Below, in pieces: positions 26,747-35,698 of a stretch of DNA of 43,619 bases. The DNA is from Gelidibacter salicanalis. GTDB lineage: Bacteria > Bacteroidota > Bacteroidia > Flavobacteriales > Flavobacteriaceae. The notes beneath the pieces were generated by a model that saw only the letters and a program-made list of their open reading frames with translations, was not told where the DNA came from and ran no database searches. Both the position numbers and the translations under genes were made by a program. The first letter of the stretch is position 1. Each line of letters opens with the position of its first letter. The stretch lies in the NCBI RefSeq assembly GCF_007997285.1, contig NZ_VORX01000012.1, positions 1 to 43,619 of the forward strand, written 5' to 3'.

Positions 26747-27721
26747 ATGAATATCTTAATAACTTCCGCGGGGCGTAGAGTTTCGCTTATAAGATCTTTT
26801 CAAAAGGAATTAAAAAAAGTAGGTTTCAATTCAAAAGTATTTGCTTCTGATTCTAATCCCAACCTATCAGCGGCTTGTCATATTGCCGATGGGTTTTTTA
26901 AGGTACCTCAATTAAATGACTCTAATTATATAGATGTTTTAATGGCCTTATGTAAAACACATCATATCGAGTTAATTATTCCCACAATAGATACTGAATT
27001 ACTTGAACTGGCGACGTGCAAAGATAAATTTGCGCTAAATGGGATTACCGTGGTCATCTCTTCGGTAGATTTTGTATTAAAATGTAGAGATAAACGGCTG
27101 ACGCATGAATTTTTTGAAAATCACAACATCGCTATCGCTAAAGAATTTACAAAGATAAATTACAACATACCGCTTTTTATTAAACCTGTAGATGGCAGTA
27201 GAAGTGTTGACAATTATATTGTAAAGTCAGAAAATGAGTTGACCGAGAATCATTTTGATAATGAAAAATTAATGTTTCTTGAATATTTAGACCATGATCA
27301 TTATAATGAATTTACTTGTGATCTCTATTTCAGCAAAGATCATAACTTAAAATGTGTGGTGCCCAGAAAGCGGATTGAAGTAAGGGATGGTGAAGTGTAT
27401 AAGGCCATGACGGTAAGAAACCCTCTAGTCTCAATTATAAAAAAGAACCTTAGTTATATCAACGGAGCTGTGGGTTGCTTAACCGCTCAGTTTTTTGTGC
27501 ATAAGGAAGATGAGACAAAAATATACGGAATTGAAATTAACCCCCGATTTGGTGGAGGGTACCCGTTAACTTATCTATCTGGTGCTAATTTCTCGAAGTG
27601 GATTATTGAAGAGTATTGTTTGGAACAACCAATTACAGAGCAGTTTGATGTCTGGGAAAATGATCTTTTAATGATCCGCTATGATGATGAAATATTAGTA
27701 CATGGATATAAAGATGAATAA
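26747..27721 (+). CDS. ATP-grasp domain protein (CarB/PylC-like ligase)
   Basis: A 324-residue cytosolic protein. The N-terminal pre-ATP-grasp domain starts MNILITSAGRRVSLIRSF and contains PTIDTELLELA. The ATP-grasp core has the lysine motif PLFIKPVDGSRSVDNYIV, then LEYLDHDHYNEFTCDLYF, and the metal-binding GIEINPRFGGGYPL near the end. This class joins a carboxylate to an amine or other nucleophile via acyl phosphate, with ATP. Relatives are annotated as carbamoyl-phosphate synthase-like proteins in polysaccharide clusters. The next gene, a HAD phosphatase, starts inside its last codons, so the two act as a pair. Their orientation is opposite to the rest of the locus. Confidence 0.82.
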   Translation: MNILITSAGRRVSLIRSFQKELKKVGFNSKVFASDSNPNLSAACHIADGFFKVPQLNDSNYIDVLMALCKTHHIELIIPTIDTELLELATCKDKFALNGITVVISSVDFVLKCRDKRLTHEFFENHNIAIAKEFTKINYNIPLFIKPVDGSRSVDNYIVKSENELTENHFDNEKLMFLEYLDHDHYNEFTCDLYFSKDHNLKCVVPRKRIEVRDGEVYKAMTVRNPLVSIIKKNLSYINGAVGCLTAQFFVHKEDETKIYGIEINPRFGGGYPLTYLSGANFSKWIIEEYCLEQPITEQFDVWENDLLMIRYDDEILVHGYKDE

Positions 27722-28355
27722 ACATACAGTGGTCGTTTTTGATTTAGACGACACACTATATAATGAGCTGGATTATTTAAGATCTGCCTATAAGTCCATC
27801 GCTCAGTTTTTGGAGCCTATGGCGTGGAGACCTTTATATTCTAAGATGTTTTCTTTATACAGATCAAACCATAATGTATTTGAGCTTCTTGCCCAGCAGT
27901 ATAAGATAGAAATTGAATCATTGCTAAACCTGTATCATAATCATCAACCGGAAATTACACTATTTGATGGTGTTTTGGAGATTTTTGATGCCATAAAAAT
28001 TAAACAGGGCAGGATTGGAATTATAACTGATGGTAGATCAAAAACGCAAAGAGCCAAACTGAAGAGTCTCAAGATCTTGAAGTACATCGATAAAATTATT
28101 GTTTCTGAAGAATTTGGTTCAGAAAAGCCCAATATTTTAAATTTTAAAGCCATTGAAAGCTCCGTTCCTGGAACGGATTATTTCTATATTGCAGATAATC
28201 TAAAGAAAGATTTTATAGGGCCCAATGCCCTAGGTTGGCAATGTGTAGCGCTTATAGACAATGGGAAGAACATTCATAGGGAATCTTATAAATATATGGA
28301 TGCTCATAATCCTCTACACTTTATCTTAGACTTTAAGGATCTTAAAATTATCTAA
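27714..28355 (+). CDS. HAD family hydrolase
   Basis: About 213 residues starting at ATG 27714, which overlaps the end of the ATP-grasp gene by eight bases; an ATG at 27702 adds four residues. All four HAD motifs are present: VVFDLDDTLYNE (nucleophile Asp and acid Asp), IITDGRS, the lysine in GSEKPNILNF, and FYIADNLKKDF. The helical cap sits between motifs I and II, as in subfamily I phosphatases. It probably removes phosphate from a sugar phosphate or from the product of the linked ATP-grasp enzyme. The stop codon abuts the stop of the convergent sugar transferase gene with no gap. Confidence 0.85.
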   Translation: MNKHTVVVFDLDDTLYNELDYLRSAYKSIAQFLEPMAWRPLYSKMFSLYRSNHNVFELLAQQYKIEIESLLNLYHNHQPEITLFDGVLEIFDAIKIKQGRIGIITDGRSKTQRAKLKSLKILKYIDKIIVSEEFGSEKPNILNFKAIESSVPGTDYFYIADNLKKDFIGPNALGWQCVALIDNGKNIHRESYKYMDAHNPLHFILDFKDLKII

Positions 28356-28970
28356 CTATTTATTGGTACCGGTAAACTCTGGCATATTTACATCTGCAGA
28401 GTTATTGATATCTTTTCTTCCCAAGACTTTCTGAACTGTTTTTAATAATATTTTAATATCCAGAGCAAAAGTTTGATGTTCCACATAGTAAACATCAAGT
28501 TTAAATTTTTGTTCCCAATTGATTGTGTTTCTACCATTTATTTGAGCCCAACCCGTAATGCCTGGCATAACAAGGTGTCTTCGGTTTTGTTCTTCACTGT
28601 ATAAAGGTAAGTAGCGCGGCAAGAGGGGGCGTGGTCCAACTAAGCTCATATCACCTTTAATGATATTGATTAATTGAGGTATTTCGTCTAATGAGAATTT
28701 TCTACAAAATGTGCCTACTTTTGTGACCCGTTGTATAGGTGGCAAAAGCACATTGTCGGCATCAGTTGCATCGGTCATAGTTTTAAACTTGATAATTGTA
28801 AATAATTTACCATGTTTACCTGTTCGTGTTTGATAAAAAAATGGTTTCCTATTATTTATAAAATAAAGACTAATAATTAGAATCAGAAATAATGGAGAAA
28901 TTATGAGAAGGCCCACGAAAGCGGCTAAAAAATCTATGAGTCGTTTTATAATTGTGGGGTAGATTTTCAT
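28356..28970 (-). CDS. Initiating sugar phosphotransferase (PglC-like, bacterial sugar transferase)
   Basis: A 204-residue monotopic phosphoglycosyl transferase that places the first sugar phosphate on undecaprenyl phosphate. The N-terminal membrane-embedded helix follows KRLIDFLAAFVGLLIISP; the catalytic region has IIKFKTMTDATDADN, then SLDEIPQLINIIKGDMSLVG (with the Asp-Glu catalytic dyad) and the signature GPRPLLPRYLPLY. VMPGITGWAQINGRN follows as expected. It lacks the large N-terminal membrane domain of WbaP/WcaJ and so is the short PglC form. Given the PglF- and PglE-like genes nearby, an amino-sugar donor is likely. It is the last gene of the long minus-strand operon. Confidence 0.93.
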   Translation of the reverse strand: MKIYPTIIKRLIDFLAAFVGLLIISPLFLILIISLYFINNRKPFFYQTRTGKHGKLFTIIKFKTMTDATDADNVLLPPIQRVTKVGTFCRKFSLDEIPQLINIIKGDMSLVGPRPLLPRYLPLYSEEQNRRHLVMPGITGWAQINGRNTINWEQKFKLDVYYVEHQTFALDIKILLKTVQKVLGRKDINNSADVNMPEFTGTNK

Positions 28971-28984
28971 GAGGTAGGCTCTAT

Positions 28985-30115
28985 TTAAATAACACTTTTT
29001 ATAATCTGTAATAAATCGTTATTGATAATATTGACATCAAAACGTTCTTCAGCATAAATTCTACTGTTGATACCCATCTCCTTTATTTTTTCTGGATGGG
29101 TAATAAAATATTCCATCCTATTGATTAGAGCCTCTAAATTTCGGGGTTCAATTAAAAATCCGTTTATACCTTCTCTTACCGCTTCTCTGCATCCAACTGA
29201 ATCTGTTGTGATAATGGGGTTACCACAGGCACAGGCTTCTAGAGTTGTTCTTGGTAAACCTTCTCTATAATAACTTGGCAATACAAAAACATCTCTTTTG
29301 TGGAGGTGTTCTTCTATGCGTGACTGTCTGCCATGGAATACAATAACGCCCTGTTCATGCAACTCATTAATTTCATCCTTACTTATAGCAGATGGCGTAG
29401 TACCAGTTGAGCCTATTAAGTGAAATTCTGCTTTCGGGTATTTTGATTTCAATATTTTGGCAGCACCCAAGTACAATTTGATGCCTTTTTCCTCAATCAA
29501 ACGTGCCACCAATAGAAAACTAACATGCTCTGTGACATTTTTTTCGCTAAATGTAAATTGATTGAGATTAACTCCAGAGCCACTGACAAAAGCAACTTTT
29601 TGTTGTTTTGAAATCACATTTCGATCTAAAAACAATTGGTGGTCGTCTGTGTTTTGAAATACAATAACTTTATTTTTTCTAATGGACAGTTTGTAAAGCA
29701 ATTCGTTAATACGTTGTAAGGTCTTTGCTTTAAAGGACAGCCCTGTAAAGGTATAGCCCAGTCCTGTAATTAATGAAATTACGGGTACCTTACAACCATT
29801 AGCAGCCATTGAACCATAAATTACAGGTTTAACGGTATATGGAAACACTAAGTCTATTTTGTTATCCTTAATAATAGATTTAAGTTCTGAAATTGATTTG
29901 AGATCCTTAAAGGGGTTTAGGCCAGTCCGTTGTAGATTAAATTCAATAGGAACCGCTCCAATAAGTTTAAGTGCCTTGAGGTCAGCATCAGTATATTCTG
30001 GTGCTGCTGTAAACACGTGATATCCATTTTGGATTAAATGTTTGATAAAATCTCCCCTAAACCATATCAGTGATTTAGCAAAAGATGCAATAATTAAAAT
30101 TCTTTTTTTCTCCAT
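28985..30115 (-). CDS. Glycosyltransferase family 4 (PglA-like)
   Basis: A 376-residue cytosolic glycosyltransferase with GT-B fold. The N-terminal acceptor domain begins KRILIIASFAKSLIWFRGDF. The C-terminal donor domain has LLVARLIEEKGIKLY, the E-x7-E region YREGLPRTTLEACACGNP and the ending VREGINGFLIEPRNLEAL. The N-terminal sequence style (RGDFIKHLIQNGYHV) resembles PglA/WbnK-like enzymes that act second after a PglC-type initiator, in keeping with its position 14 bases before that gene. Donor and acceptor cannot be read from sequence. Confidence 0.9.
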   Translation of the reverse strand: MEKKRILIIASFAKSLIWFRGDFIKHLIQNGYHVFTAAPEYTDADLKALKLIGAVPIEFNLQRTGLNPFKDLKSISELKSIIKDNKIDLVFPYTVKPVIYGSMAANGCKVPVISLITGLGYTFTGLSFKAKTLQRINELLYKLSIRKNKVIVFQNTDDHQLFLDRNVISKQQKVAFVSGSGVNLNQFTFSEKNVTEHVSFLLVARLIEEKGIKLYLGAAKILKSKYPKAEFHLIGSTGTTPSAISKDEINELHEQGVIVFHGRQSRIEEHLHKRDVFVLPSYYREGLPRTTLEACACGNPIITTDSVGCREAVREGINGFLIEPRNLEALINRMEYFITHPEKIKEMGINSRIYAEERFDVNIINNDLLQIIKSVI

Positions 30116-30119
30116 TCTT

Positions 30120-32024
30120 TTATTTCTCCTTAAGAAAGGTGTATGTATACCATTTTTGAAAACAGAAATAGGACCACACCCTAAAAGTGCTGTCTTTTTT
30201 ACTGTCCAAATGATCGTTTACTAGTTTAGTAATAACCTGCACGTTAAAAATACCTTGAGACTTTAGTAAGGTAGGTTCAATGTAGCTTTCAAGTTCTTTT
30301 CTTAAGCTTTGCCGTAACCAGTCTCCGGTTGGACTTCCAAAGCCGCTCTTTCCTTTTTCTAAAAAATCTTGTGGAAACTGGTTTCTGAAGGCTTCCTTTA
30401 AGATGTATTTTTTATTCCAGCCTTTCATTAAATAACTTTCCGGCAAGGTATTGGCAAATTCCCATAGATCTTTATTCAAAAATGGTGCTCTACATTCTAA
30501 GGAGGTCATCATACTGGTCCGGTCCACTTTGGCCAACATACCGCCCTCCAAACTTAATACTTTATCGACAAGTCTAAAGTCGGTAAGTGTTTCAATTTTC
30601 TGCTTGTTTAAAACCGCTTTGTACTCCTCAAAAATATTCGCTTCAAAATAATCAGGCGACATAATTTCAGAGAGTTGGCTACTCGTGTTGGCTAAAGAAA
30701 TAATATCCCAATAAAAATCGCCCTCATAATCTATAGCGTTTAAAAGCTTGTTGATTTGAAATTTACGTCCGCGAGAATCGTCTTTATCTATAAGAAACTT
30801 ATTGCTTACTCCTGAAATTTTAGAATGAAGGCCTTTAGGTATGACACTGGTATAGCGTTTGTTCATTTTACCTATATAGTATTTGTTATAGCCGCCAAAC
30901 ACCTCATCGCCGCCATCTCCGGTCAATGCAACCTTAACATGTTCTCGTGTTTTTTCAGAGAGAAGGTGAGTGGGTAGGGCAGCCGTATCAGAAAAAGGCT
31001 CATCAAAATTGATTAGGATGTCGTGAATGTTATTTTTAAGGTCTTCTTCATCTATAATAAACTCATGATGATTGCTGTTGATCATCTTGGCAACCACTCT
31101 GGATTTGTCCGTTTCATCGTAAGATGCCTTTTTAAATCCTATAGAAAAAGTGTCTATTTTTTTTTCTGAAGATTGCGCCAAACACAATGAGATTATGGAA
31201 GAGTCAACACCACCAGATAAAAACGTTCCTAAGCCTACATCTGCGATAGACCTGCTTTCAACGCTACTGTAAACAAGATCTTTTGTTTTTATTTTGGCAT
31301 TTTCAAAAGGAATAGTAGTGACTTTTGGTTTGGGTTCAGCATTTATTTTATGTAGTGTTGTGGTATGAGTGGCTAAATCATATTCTAAATAATGATTGGC
31401 TTCTAGTTTAAAAATATCTTCATAAATGGTATGTGGAGCAGGTATATAAGTAAGTCTGAAATAAAGATTCAATCCTTTTTTTGAAATATTCGGGGTGAAA
31501 TCGATCGTTTTAATTATGGATTTTAGCTCTGAGGCCCACAGGAATTTGTCATTTGTATGGGTGTAGTACAAGGGTTTCTCACCAAAAAAATCTCGGGCTA
31601 TAAATAGCTTATTGATATTTTTGTCGTAGATACTAAATCCATACATCCCATCCAACCATTCAAAGGAGGATGGACCATACTTTTCATAAGCTTTTAAAAT
31701 CACTTCAGTATCACTAAATGTGCTGAAGCCCACACCTTCGTCTTCCAATTTAGCTTTTATGGTCTTGTAATTGTAAATTTCGCCATTAAAAACGATAACA
31801 ATTTGCCCATCGTCTGAATATATAGGTTGCTTACCAGCCACCAAATCAATAATGGATAAGCGTCTCATGCCCATGCCCACGCTGAATTGGTCGTTGTCTT
31901 CAAAAAATAAGCCATCATCATCAGGACCTCTGTGATAAATGAGATTATTCATAGTATTCAGCATAGATACTATTTGGTTCTGGTTTTGATGGGTTTTAGT
32001 TACGACACCGTTGATTCCACACAT
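30120..32024 (-). CDS. asnB: Glutamine-hydrolysing asparagine synthetase-like amidotransferase
   Basis: A 634-residue two-domain enzyme. The glutaminase domain begins MCGINGVV, with catalytic Cys2 exposed after Met removal, and has NHRGPDD-like IYHRGPDDDG and FNGEIYNY. The synthetase domain has the PP-loop LSGGVDSSIISL, TGDGGDEVFGGY and KAFR-type residues later on. It amidates a carboxylate with ATP and glutamine. Within a polysaccharide operon such genes are often thought to amidate sugar acids or an amino-acid substituent rather than supply free asparagine. It sits four bases before a glycosyltransferase gene and 15 after another, so it is an integral operon member. Confidence 0.9.
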   Translation of the reverse strand: MCGINGVVTKTHQNQNQIVSMLNTMNNLIYHRGPDDDGLFFEDNDQFSVGMGMRRLSIIDLVAGKQPIYSDDGQIVIVFNGEIYNYKTIKAKLEDEGVGFSTFSDTEVILKAYEKYGPSSFEWLDGMYGFSIYDKNINKLFIARDFFGEKPLYYTHTNDKFLWASELKSIIKTIDFTPNISKKGLNLYFRLTYIPAPHTIYEDIFKLEANHYLEYDLATHTTTLHKINAEPKPKVTTIPFENAKIKTKDLVYSSVESRSIADVGLGTFLSGGVDSSIISLCLAQSSEKKIDTFSIGFKKASYDETDKSRVVAKMINSNHHEFIIDEEDLKNNIHDILINFDEPFSDTAALPTHLLSEKTREHVKVALTGDGGDEVFGGYNKYYIGKMNKRYTSVIPKGLHSKISGVSNKFLIDKDDSRGRKFQINKLLNAIDYEGDFYWDIISLANTSSQLSEIMSPDYFEANIFEEYKAVLNKQKIETLTDFRLVDKVLSLEGGMLAKVDRTSMMTSLECRAPFLNKDLWEFANTLPESYLMKGWNKKYILKEAFRNQFPQDFLEKGKSGFGSPTGDWLRQSLRKELESYIEPTLLKSQGIFNVQVITKLVNDHLDSKKDSTFRVWSYFCFQKWYTYTFLKEK

Positions 32025-32039
32025 TTATTAATGACTTAA

Positions 32040-33188
32040 TTAATTGAGTATAAATTTTTTGAACTCCGAATATATACTATCTAGTTGATATTCTTGAGCT
32101 TTCATTAAGCTTAATGCACTGTATTTTTCTCGTTCATCAGGGTTTATTCGAAAATAGTCCAGAGCTTTACTTAATCCAATATGATCATCGTTATTTACTA
32201 ACAGGCCGTGCGTTCCTTTAAAAAATTCACCAGCTTTAATGCATATTGCTTGGTTCTCGTTCAGTAATTCTAACGGACCCGATAAGCAGTTTGTAGATAC
32301 GGCGGGAAGCCCTATGGCCATAGCCTCCATTAAAGCGTTTGGAAAACCTTCAGTAAAGGAGGAGAGCACAAAGCAGTTGCAGTTTAAGAAGTGCTCATTT
32401 ACATTTTTTACTTTACCTTTTAATAATATGCGTTCCTCTAGCTGAAAATTGCTGATTTCCTTGGTCAAATAACCTTTTAAATGGCCATCGCCAAGAATAA
32501 CCAAGGTATCGTTGTTTTTATTTTCATGTAAAGCTTTGATAATCATGATCTGATTTTTTCTGATATTTAAGGTTCCGGCTGTAATGATCTTTAAGCATTT
32601 ATCTTCGGTATTTAAATGTTCAGGAACAATAGTATTTTGAGGAAGCTCTATCGGATTGTATATCACCTCCATGGGAATCTTAATACCAAAATTCTCTTGT
32701 AAATCTCGATTGATATGGACGGAGTTTGAAAACAGGCTATGACATCTATTATACAATAAAGGATAAAAGAGTTTCGAAATGTAATAGGAGGTTTTGCTAG
32801 AGGTATTATCAGAAGGAAATCCACGCTCACTGATTACAGTCTTTAGATTTTTGTTCAAAATGGCCATGATGCCGTTAACAAGGTTTGGAAAGGCTAAAAA
32901 GGCTATTGAAATTGAAATGTTTTCACGCCTAATTAAACTATTATAACGTTTTATAAACAACAACGGATCCAACAGTTTTTGAAATGGTGATTTCCGTTCG
33001 GCATCGTCACTTAAAAATACAACATTAACTTCATAGGGAATAGGGAAGTGGACCACTTTATAAAACAAAACCAAGGTGACGTCAAAATCGTTTTTAAGTT
33101 GTTTTAGGAGCAAGCTTATTACTTTTTCTGCACCACCACTGGCCATAGAGGTGCAGAGAATGCTAATCTTTTGTTTGGGGATATTCAC
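32040..33188 (-). CDS. Glycosyltransferase family 4
   Basis: A 382-residue GT-B glycosyltransferase. MASGGAEKVISLLLKQL near residue 15 is the typical N-terminal motif; the donor domain has LKIITAGTLNIRKNQIMIIK, ILKGKVKNVNEHFLNC and the E-x7-E block FTEGFPNALMEAMAIGLP followed by NCLSGPLELL. Such SGGAEK and CLSGP sequences are shared with capsule GT4 enzymes that use hexosamine donors, but the sugar cannot be assigned. It is seven bases downstream of a second GT4 gene. Confidence 0.9.
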   Translation of the reverse strand: MNIPKQKISILCTSMASGGAEKVISLLLKQLKNDFDVTLVLFYKVVHFPIPYEVNVVFLSDDAERKSPFQKLLDPLLFIKRYNSLIRRENISISIAFLAFPNLVNGIMAILNKNLKTVISERGFPSDNTSSKTSYYISKLFYPLLYNRCHSLFSNSVHINRDLQENFGIKIPMEVIYNPIELPQNTIVPEHLNTEDKCLKIITAGTLNIRKNQIMIIKALHENKNNDTLVILGDGHLKGYLTKEISNFQLEERILLKGKVKNVNEHFLNCNCFVLSSFTEGFPNALMEAMAIGLPAVSTNCLSGPLELLNENQAICIKAGEFFKGTHGLLVNNDDHIGLSKALDYFRINPDEREKYSALSLMKAQEYQLDSIYSEFKKFILN

Positions 33189-33194
33189 TTTTAT

Positions 33195-34289
33195 CTATTT
33201 TGTTGAAAGCTCTACAATTAACTCTTCGTACTGACCTATGATTTTTTCTTTATTAAATTTACGATAAACAGACTCTCTAATTAGATCTTTGTCCCAATGG
33301 TGCGATTGTTGCAGTTTTTCTAAATATTCAGTTTCATTATCCACCAGATATCCATTAACTCCATCTTCAATTATTTCATTTAGACCTCCAGGCGCTCGAA
33401 ATGCTAAGGCTGGTGTTCCTACAGAACAGCTTTCAATCAAACTGTTGGGCAATCCTTCCGAATAGGAACCCATAAGATAAAAATCACTTTCCGCAAGGTA
33501 TTTTGGAACTTCGTTTGTAAATGGGATGTATACTATTCTATCTTCTATTCCTAATTTTCGGATGAGCTTTAGAACATTGTCTTTCTCTATGCCATCACCA
33601 ATTATGGTATATTGAAATGGATAGTTCAATTTGGAAAGAACGTTAAGTATTCGTTTATGGCCTTTATTCTTTGAGATTCGTGCTACCGTTATAAATTTTA
33701 CTAAATCATCCTGTTTAGTGGCCTCTGGTTTAAGGTTGAAATTATCTGTAATTGGATTGTTAATTATTTTTAGTTTGTGCTCGGGTACCTTCGATTTAAA
33801 TTTCATCTGGTTATACATATCCGTTGATTGACAAATAATAATGTCTAAAAACTTATAACCAAACCCTAATGGCCTTCTAAGTTTTTTTCGAAGCCTTTTT
33901 TTAATGGGTTTTTTGTTTTCAGCTTTAAATTTCTTGTCAACAATACTAACAATAGTGTGCCTGCCAACAAACTTTATTTTTGGAAATAGAAGTGAGATAA
34001 ACCCCATAAAAATATTTAAATGCGCAATTGCGCTAATTACAACCTTAGGTTTTTGTTTTCTAAGAATTTTAATTAGTGCCATGGAGGAGTGTAATACCCT
34101 TTTTTTATTTAAATATATGACAGGAATTTTAGTAATGCTATACCTGTTGTCTTTTTTAAAACCAATTACTATGAGGGTAACGTCAAATTTAGCTGTATTC
34201 AAATTTTGAGAAACGAAAGACATTACTCTTTCTGCGCCACCAGCATATAAATTGGGTATTATAAAAAATACTTTAATTTTACTTTTCAT
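33195..34289 (-). CDS. Glycosyltransferase family 4
   Basis: A 364-residue GT-B glycosyltransferase with YAGGAERVMSFVSQNL at the N-terminus and FITVARISKNKGHKRIL, YSEGLPNSLIESCSVGTP and GGLNEIIEDGVNGYLVD in the donor half. A strongly basic stretch (about 117-140: KKPIKKRLRKKLRRPLG) may bind the membrane surface where the lipid-linked acceptor sits. It is the first of two adjacent GT4 genes. Upstream there is a 146-base gap without visible structure. Confidence 0.9.
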   Translation of the reverse strand: MKSKIKVFFIIPNLYAGGAERVMSFVSQNLNTAKFDVTLIVIGFKKDNRYSITKIPVIYLNKKRVLHSSMALIKILRKQKPKVVISAIAHLNIFMGFISLLFPKIKFVGRHTIVSIVDKKFKAENKKPIKKRLRKKLRRPLGFGYKFLDIIICQSTDMYNQMKFKSKVPEHKLKIINNPITDNFNLKPEATKQDDLVKFITVARISKNKGHKRILNVLSKLNYPFQYTIIGDGIEKDNVLKLIRKLGIEDRIVYIPFTNEVPKYLAESDFYLMGSYSEGLPNSLIESCSVGTPALAFRAPGGLNEIIEDGVNGYLVDNETEYLEKLQQSHHWDKDLIRESVYRKFNKEKIIGQYEELIVELSTK

Positions 34290-34435
34290 GATTTTTTAAT
34301 CTTAACCATACTTTTTTATAGTTTATGGAGTCATTACGGACATCTAATAGTAACGAGACGTTGGGTTGTAAATTTTAATATTTAACAGGATATGGCGCTG
34401 TGTAAATTAGGAGCTTAAATTCATCCCATTTACTA

Positions 34436-35491
34436 CTATTTAGATAAATGTAATTTTTCCCAATTTAAACCTTTAAAACAGGGACCCTGTATCATCTCAT
34501 TAAATTTAATGCCGTTATGACCTCCATTCAATTCAATGATCTTAACTTGATTGTTTTTATCTAATATAAGATCCCAACCTACACATCTTACAAATGGAAT
34601 TCGACTGTGCAATTTTGTAATTTCTGATAAGCAATAATCAAACGAAGGTAATGTTTTGCCTGCAAAAGTAACATTGGAATTGGGCAGATATTTAGTTGTT
34701 TTTGAATCGGGAAAATATGCCATGTCGTGTAATTGACCAGTTTTAATATTTATTGGAGTTCTTAATTGACGATCGGATATTACATGGGTGTCGTTCTCCC
34801 TCCCAATTCTAAAATAACCTGCTTTTGCTTCAATGTGTCCATTATCGTCACAGACAGATGTTAACCTGATTGTTGCTACCGAGGCGTTGTTAAATTGAGA
34901 AAAAAATGGATGTTGTTCTATATATTTTTGGAAAACTCCATTACCCAACTTTTTGATCAGCTCTAGGTCAAAAGATTGTTCATTAAAAAAGTATACCCCT
35001 TTACCCTGACGAGAATTTTCAACTTTGTATACAATCGTACTTTGATGCTCGAAAAGTAATTTCTTTAAGTTTTCTTCACTCAAAACCTCAAAACCTGTAC
35101 TCAAAAATAGTTTATTTAAATAATAACCAATATCTAAAGAGTCAAAATCTCCTAACAGTTTATTTATAGCTGCATTTCTATTGCATATTCTTCCGTACTC
35201 TCCGTTGAGTTGTGGCACAACAACCTCTCCGTAATAATTGTCAGGAATCCAGCCTTCTTTAAAGTCTCTAGAAAAGGCAGAATAAACATATAGCCATGGC
35301 GCATATTTGATATCTCCAAAAATGTCCTTTGCATATTCTCTACACAATTGTTCATTTTTGGGATCTAATTTCCCTTTCTGGGCTTCAATTCTTTTGAGAA
35401 CTTTTGACGCTGAATTATTATGTTCAAAATGGTACACAAAATTTTTTCCTTTTGCCAATACGTCTTTCACTTTTTTTTTAACTGCTTTCAT
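34436..35491 (-). CDS. Sugar-transfer-associated ATP-grasp protein
   Basis: A 351-residue protein I assign to the ATP-grasp family linked to sugar transfer (ATPgrasp_ST type). The nucleotide-binding lysines lie in YKVENSRQGKGVYFF (~163-177), followed by FQKYIEQHPFFSQFN and SVATIRLTSV. The metal/ATP motif is VGWDLILDKNNQVKIIELNG, with E and N two residues apart, then GHNGIKF. It probably ligates an amino acid or similar group to a sugar or lipid-linked glycan, as in teichuronopeptide-type systems, but no substrate is known. It is flanked by gaps of 146 and 207 bases, unusual in this otherwise tight operon, so it may have its own promoter or regulation. Confidence 0.82.
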   Translation of the reverse strand: MKAVKKKVKDVLAKGKNFVYHFEHNNSASKVLKRIEAQKGKLDPKNEQLCREYAKDIFGDIKYAPWLYVYSAFSRDFKEGWIPDNYYGEVVVPQLNGEYGRICNRNAAINKLLGDFDSLDIGYYLNKLFLSTGFEVLSEENLKKLLFEHQSTIVYKVENSRQGKGVYFFNEQSFDLELIKKLGNGVFQKYIEQHPFFSQFNNASVATIRLTSVCDDNGHIEAKAGYFRIGRENDTHVISDRQLRTPINIKTGQLHDMAYFPDSKTTKYLPNSNVTFAGKTLPSFDYCLSEITKLHSRIPFVRCVGWDLILDKNNQVKIIELNGGHNGIKFNEMIQGPCFKGLNWEKLHLSK

Positions 35492-35519
35492 ATATTTATT
35501 TTAAAATTTAAATTTTTAA

Positions 35520-35557
35520 ATTTCGATAAAATTCAGAATTAATCTGAACTTCGAAAT
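35520..35557. repeat. Compound inverted repeat between the two ATP-grasp genes
   Basis: Outer arms ATTTCGA (35520-35526) and TCGAAAT (35551-35557) enclose inner arms TTCAGA / TCTGAA (around 35533-35549). Together they can fold into one interrupted hairpin, 29 bases upstream of the ATP-grasp ATG at 35491. It could be an attenuator, operator or RNA processing site in the 207-base gap; no T-run marks it as a clear terminator. Confidence 0.4.
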
Positions 35558-35698
35558 ACACTGTTTCCCATTGTTCAATAAAAAATACATCTAATATTTT
35601 ACAAAATTACGGATGCATTTATCGCTTTAAGATGAGGCAATTAAATAAATAGACCTGTAAAAACCATGTAAAGCGTATGTTTCATGCCATGTGTAGTT

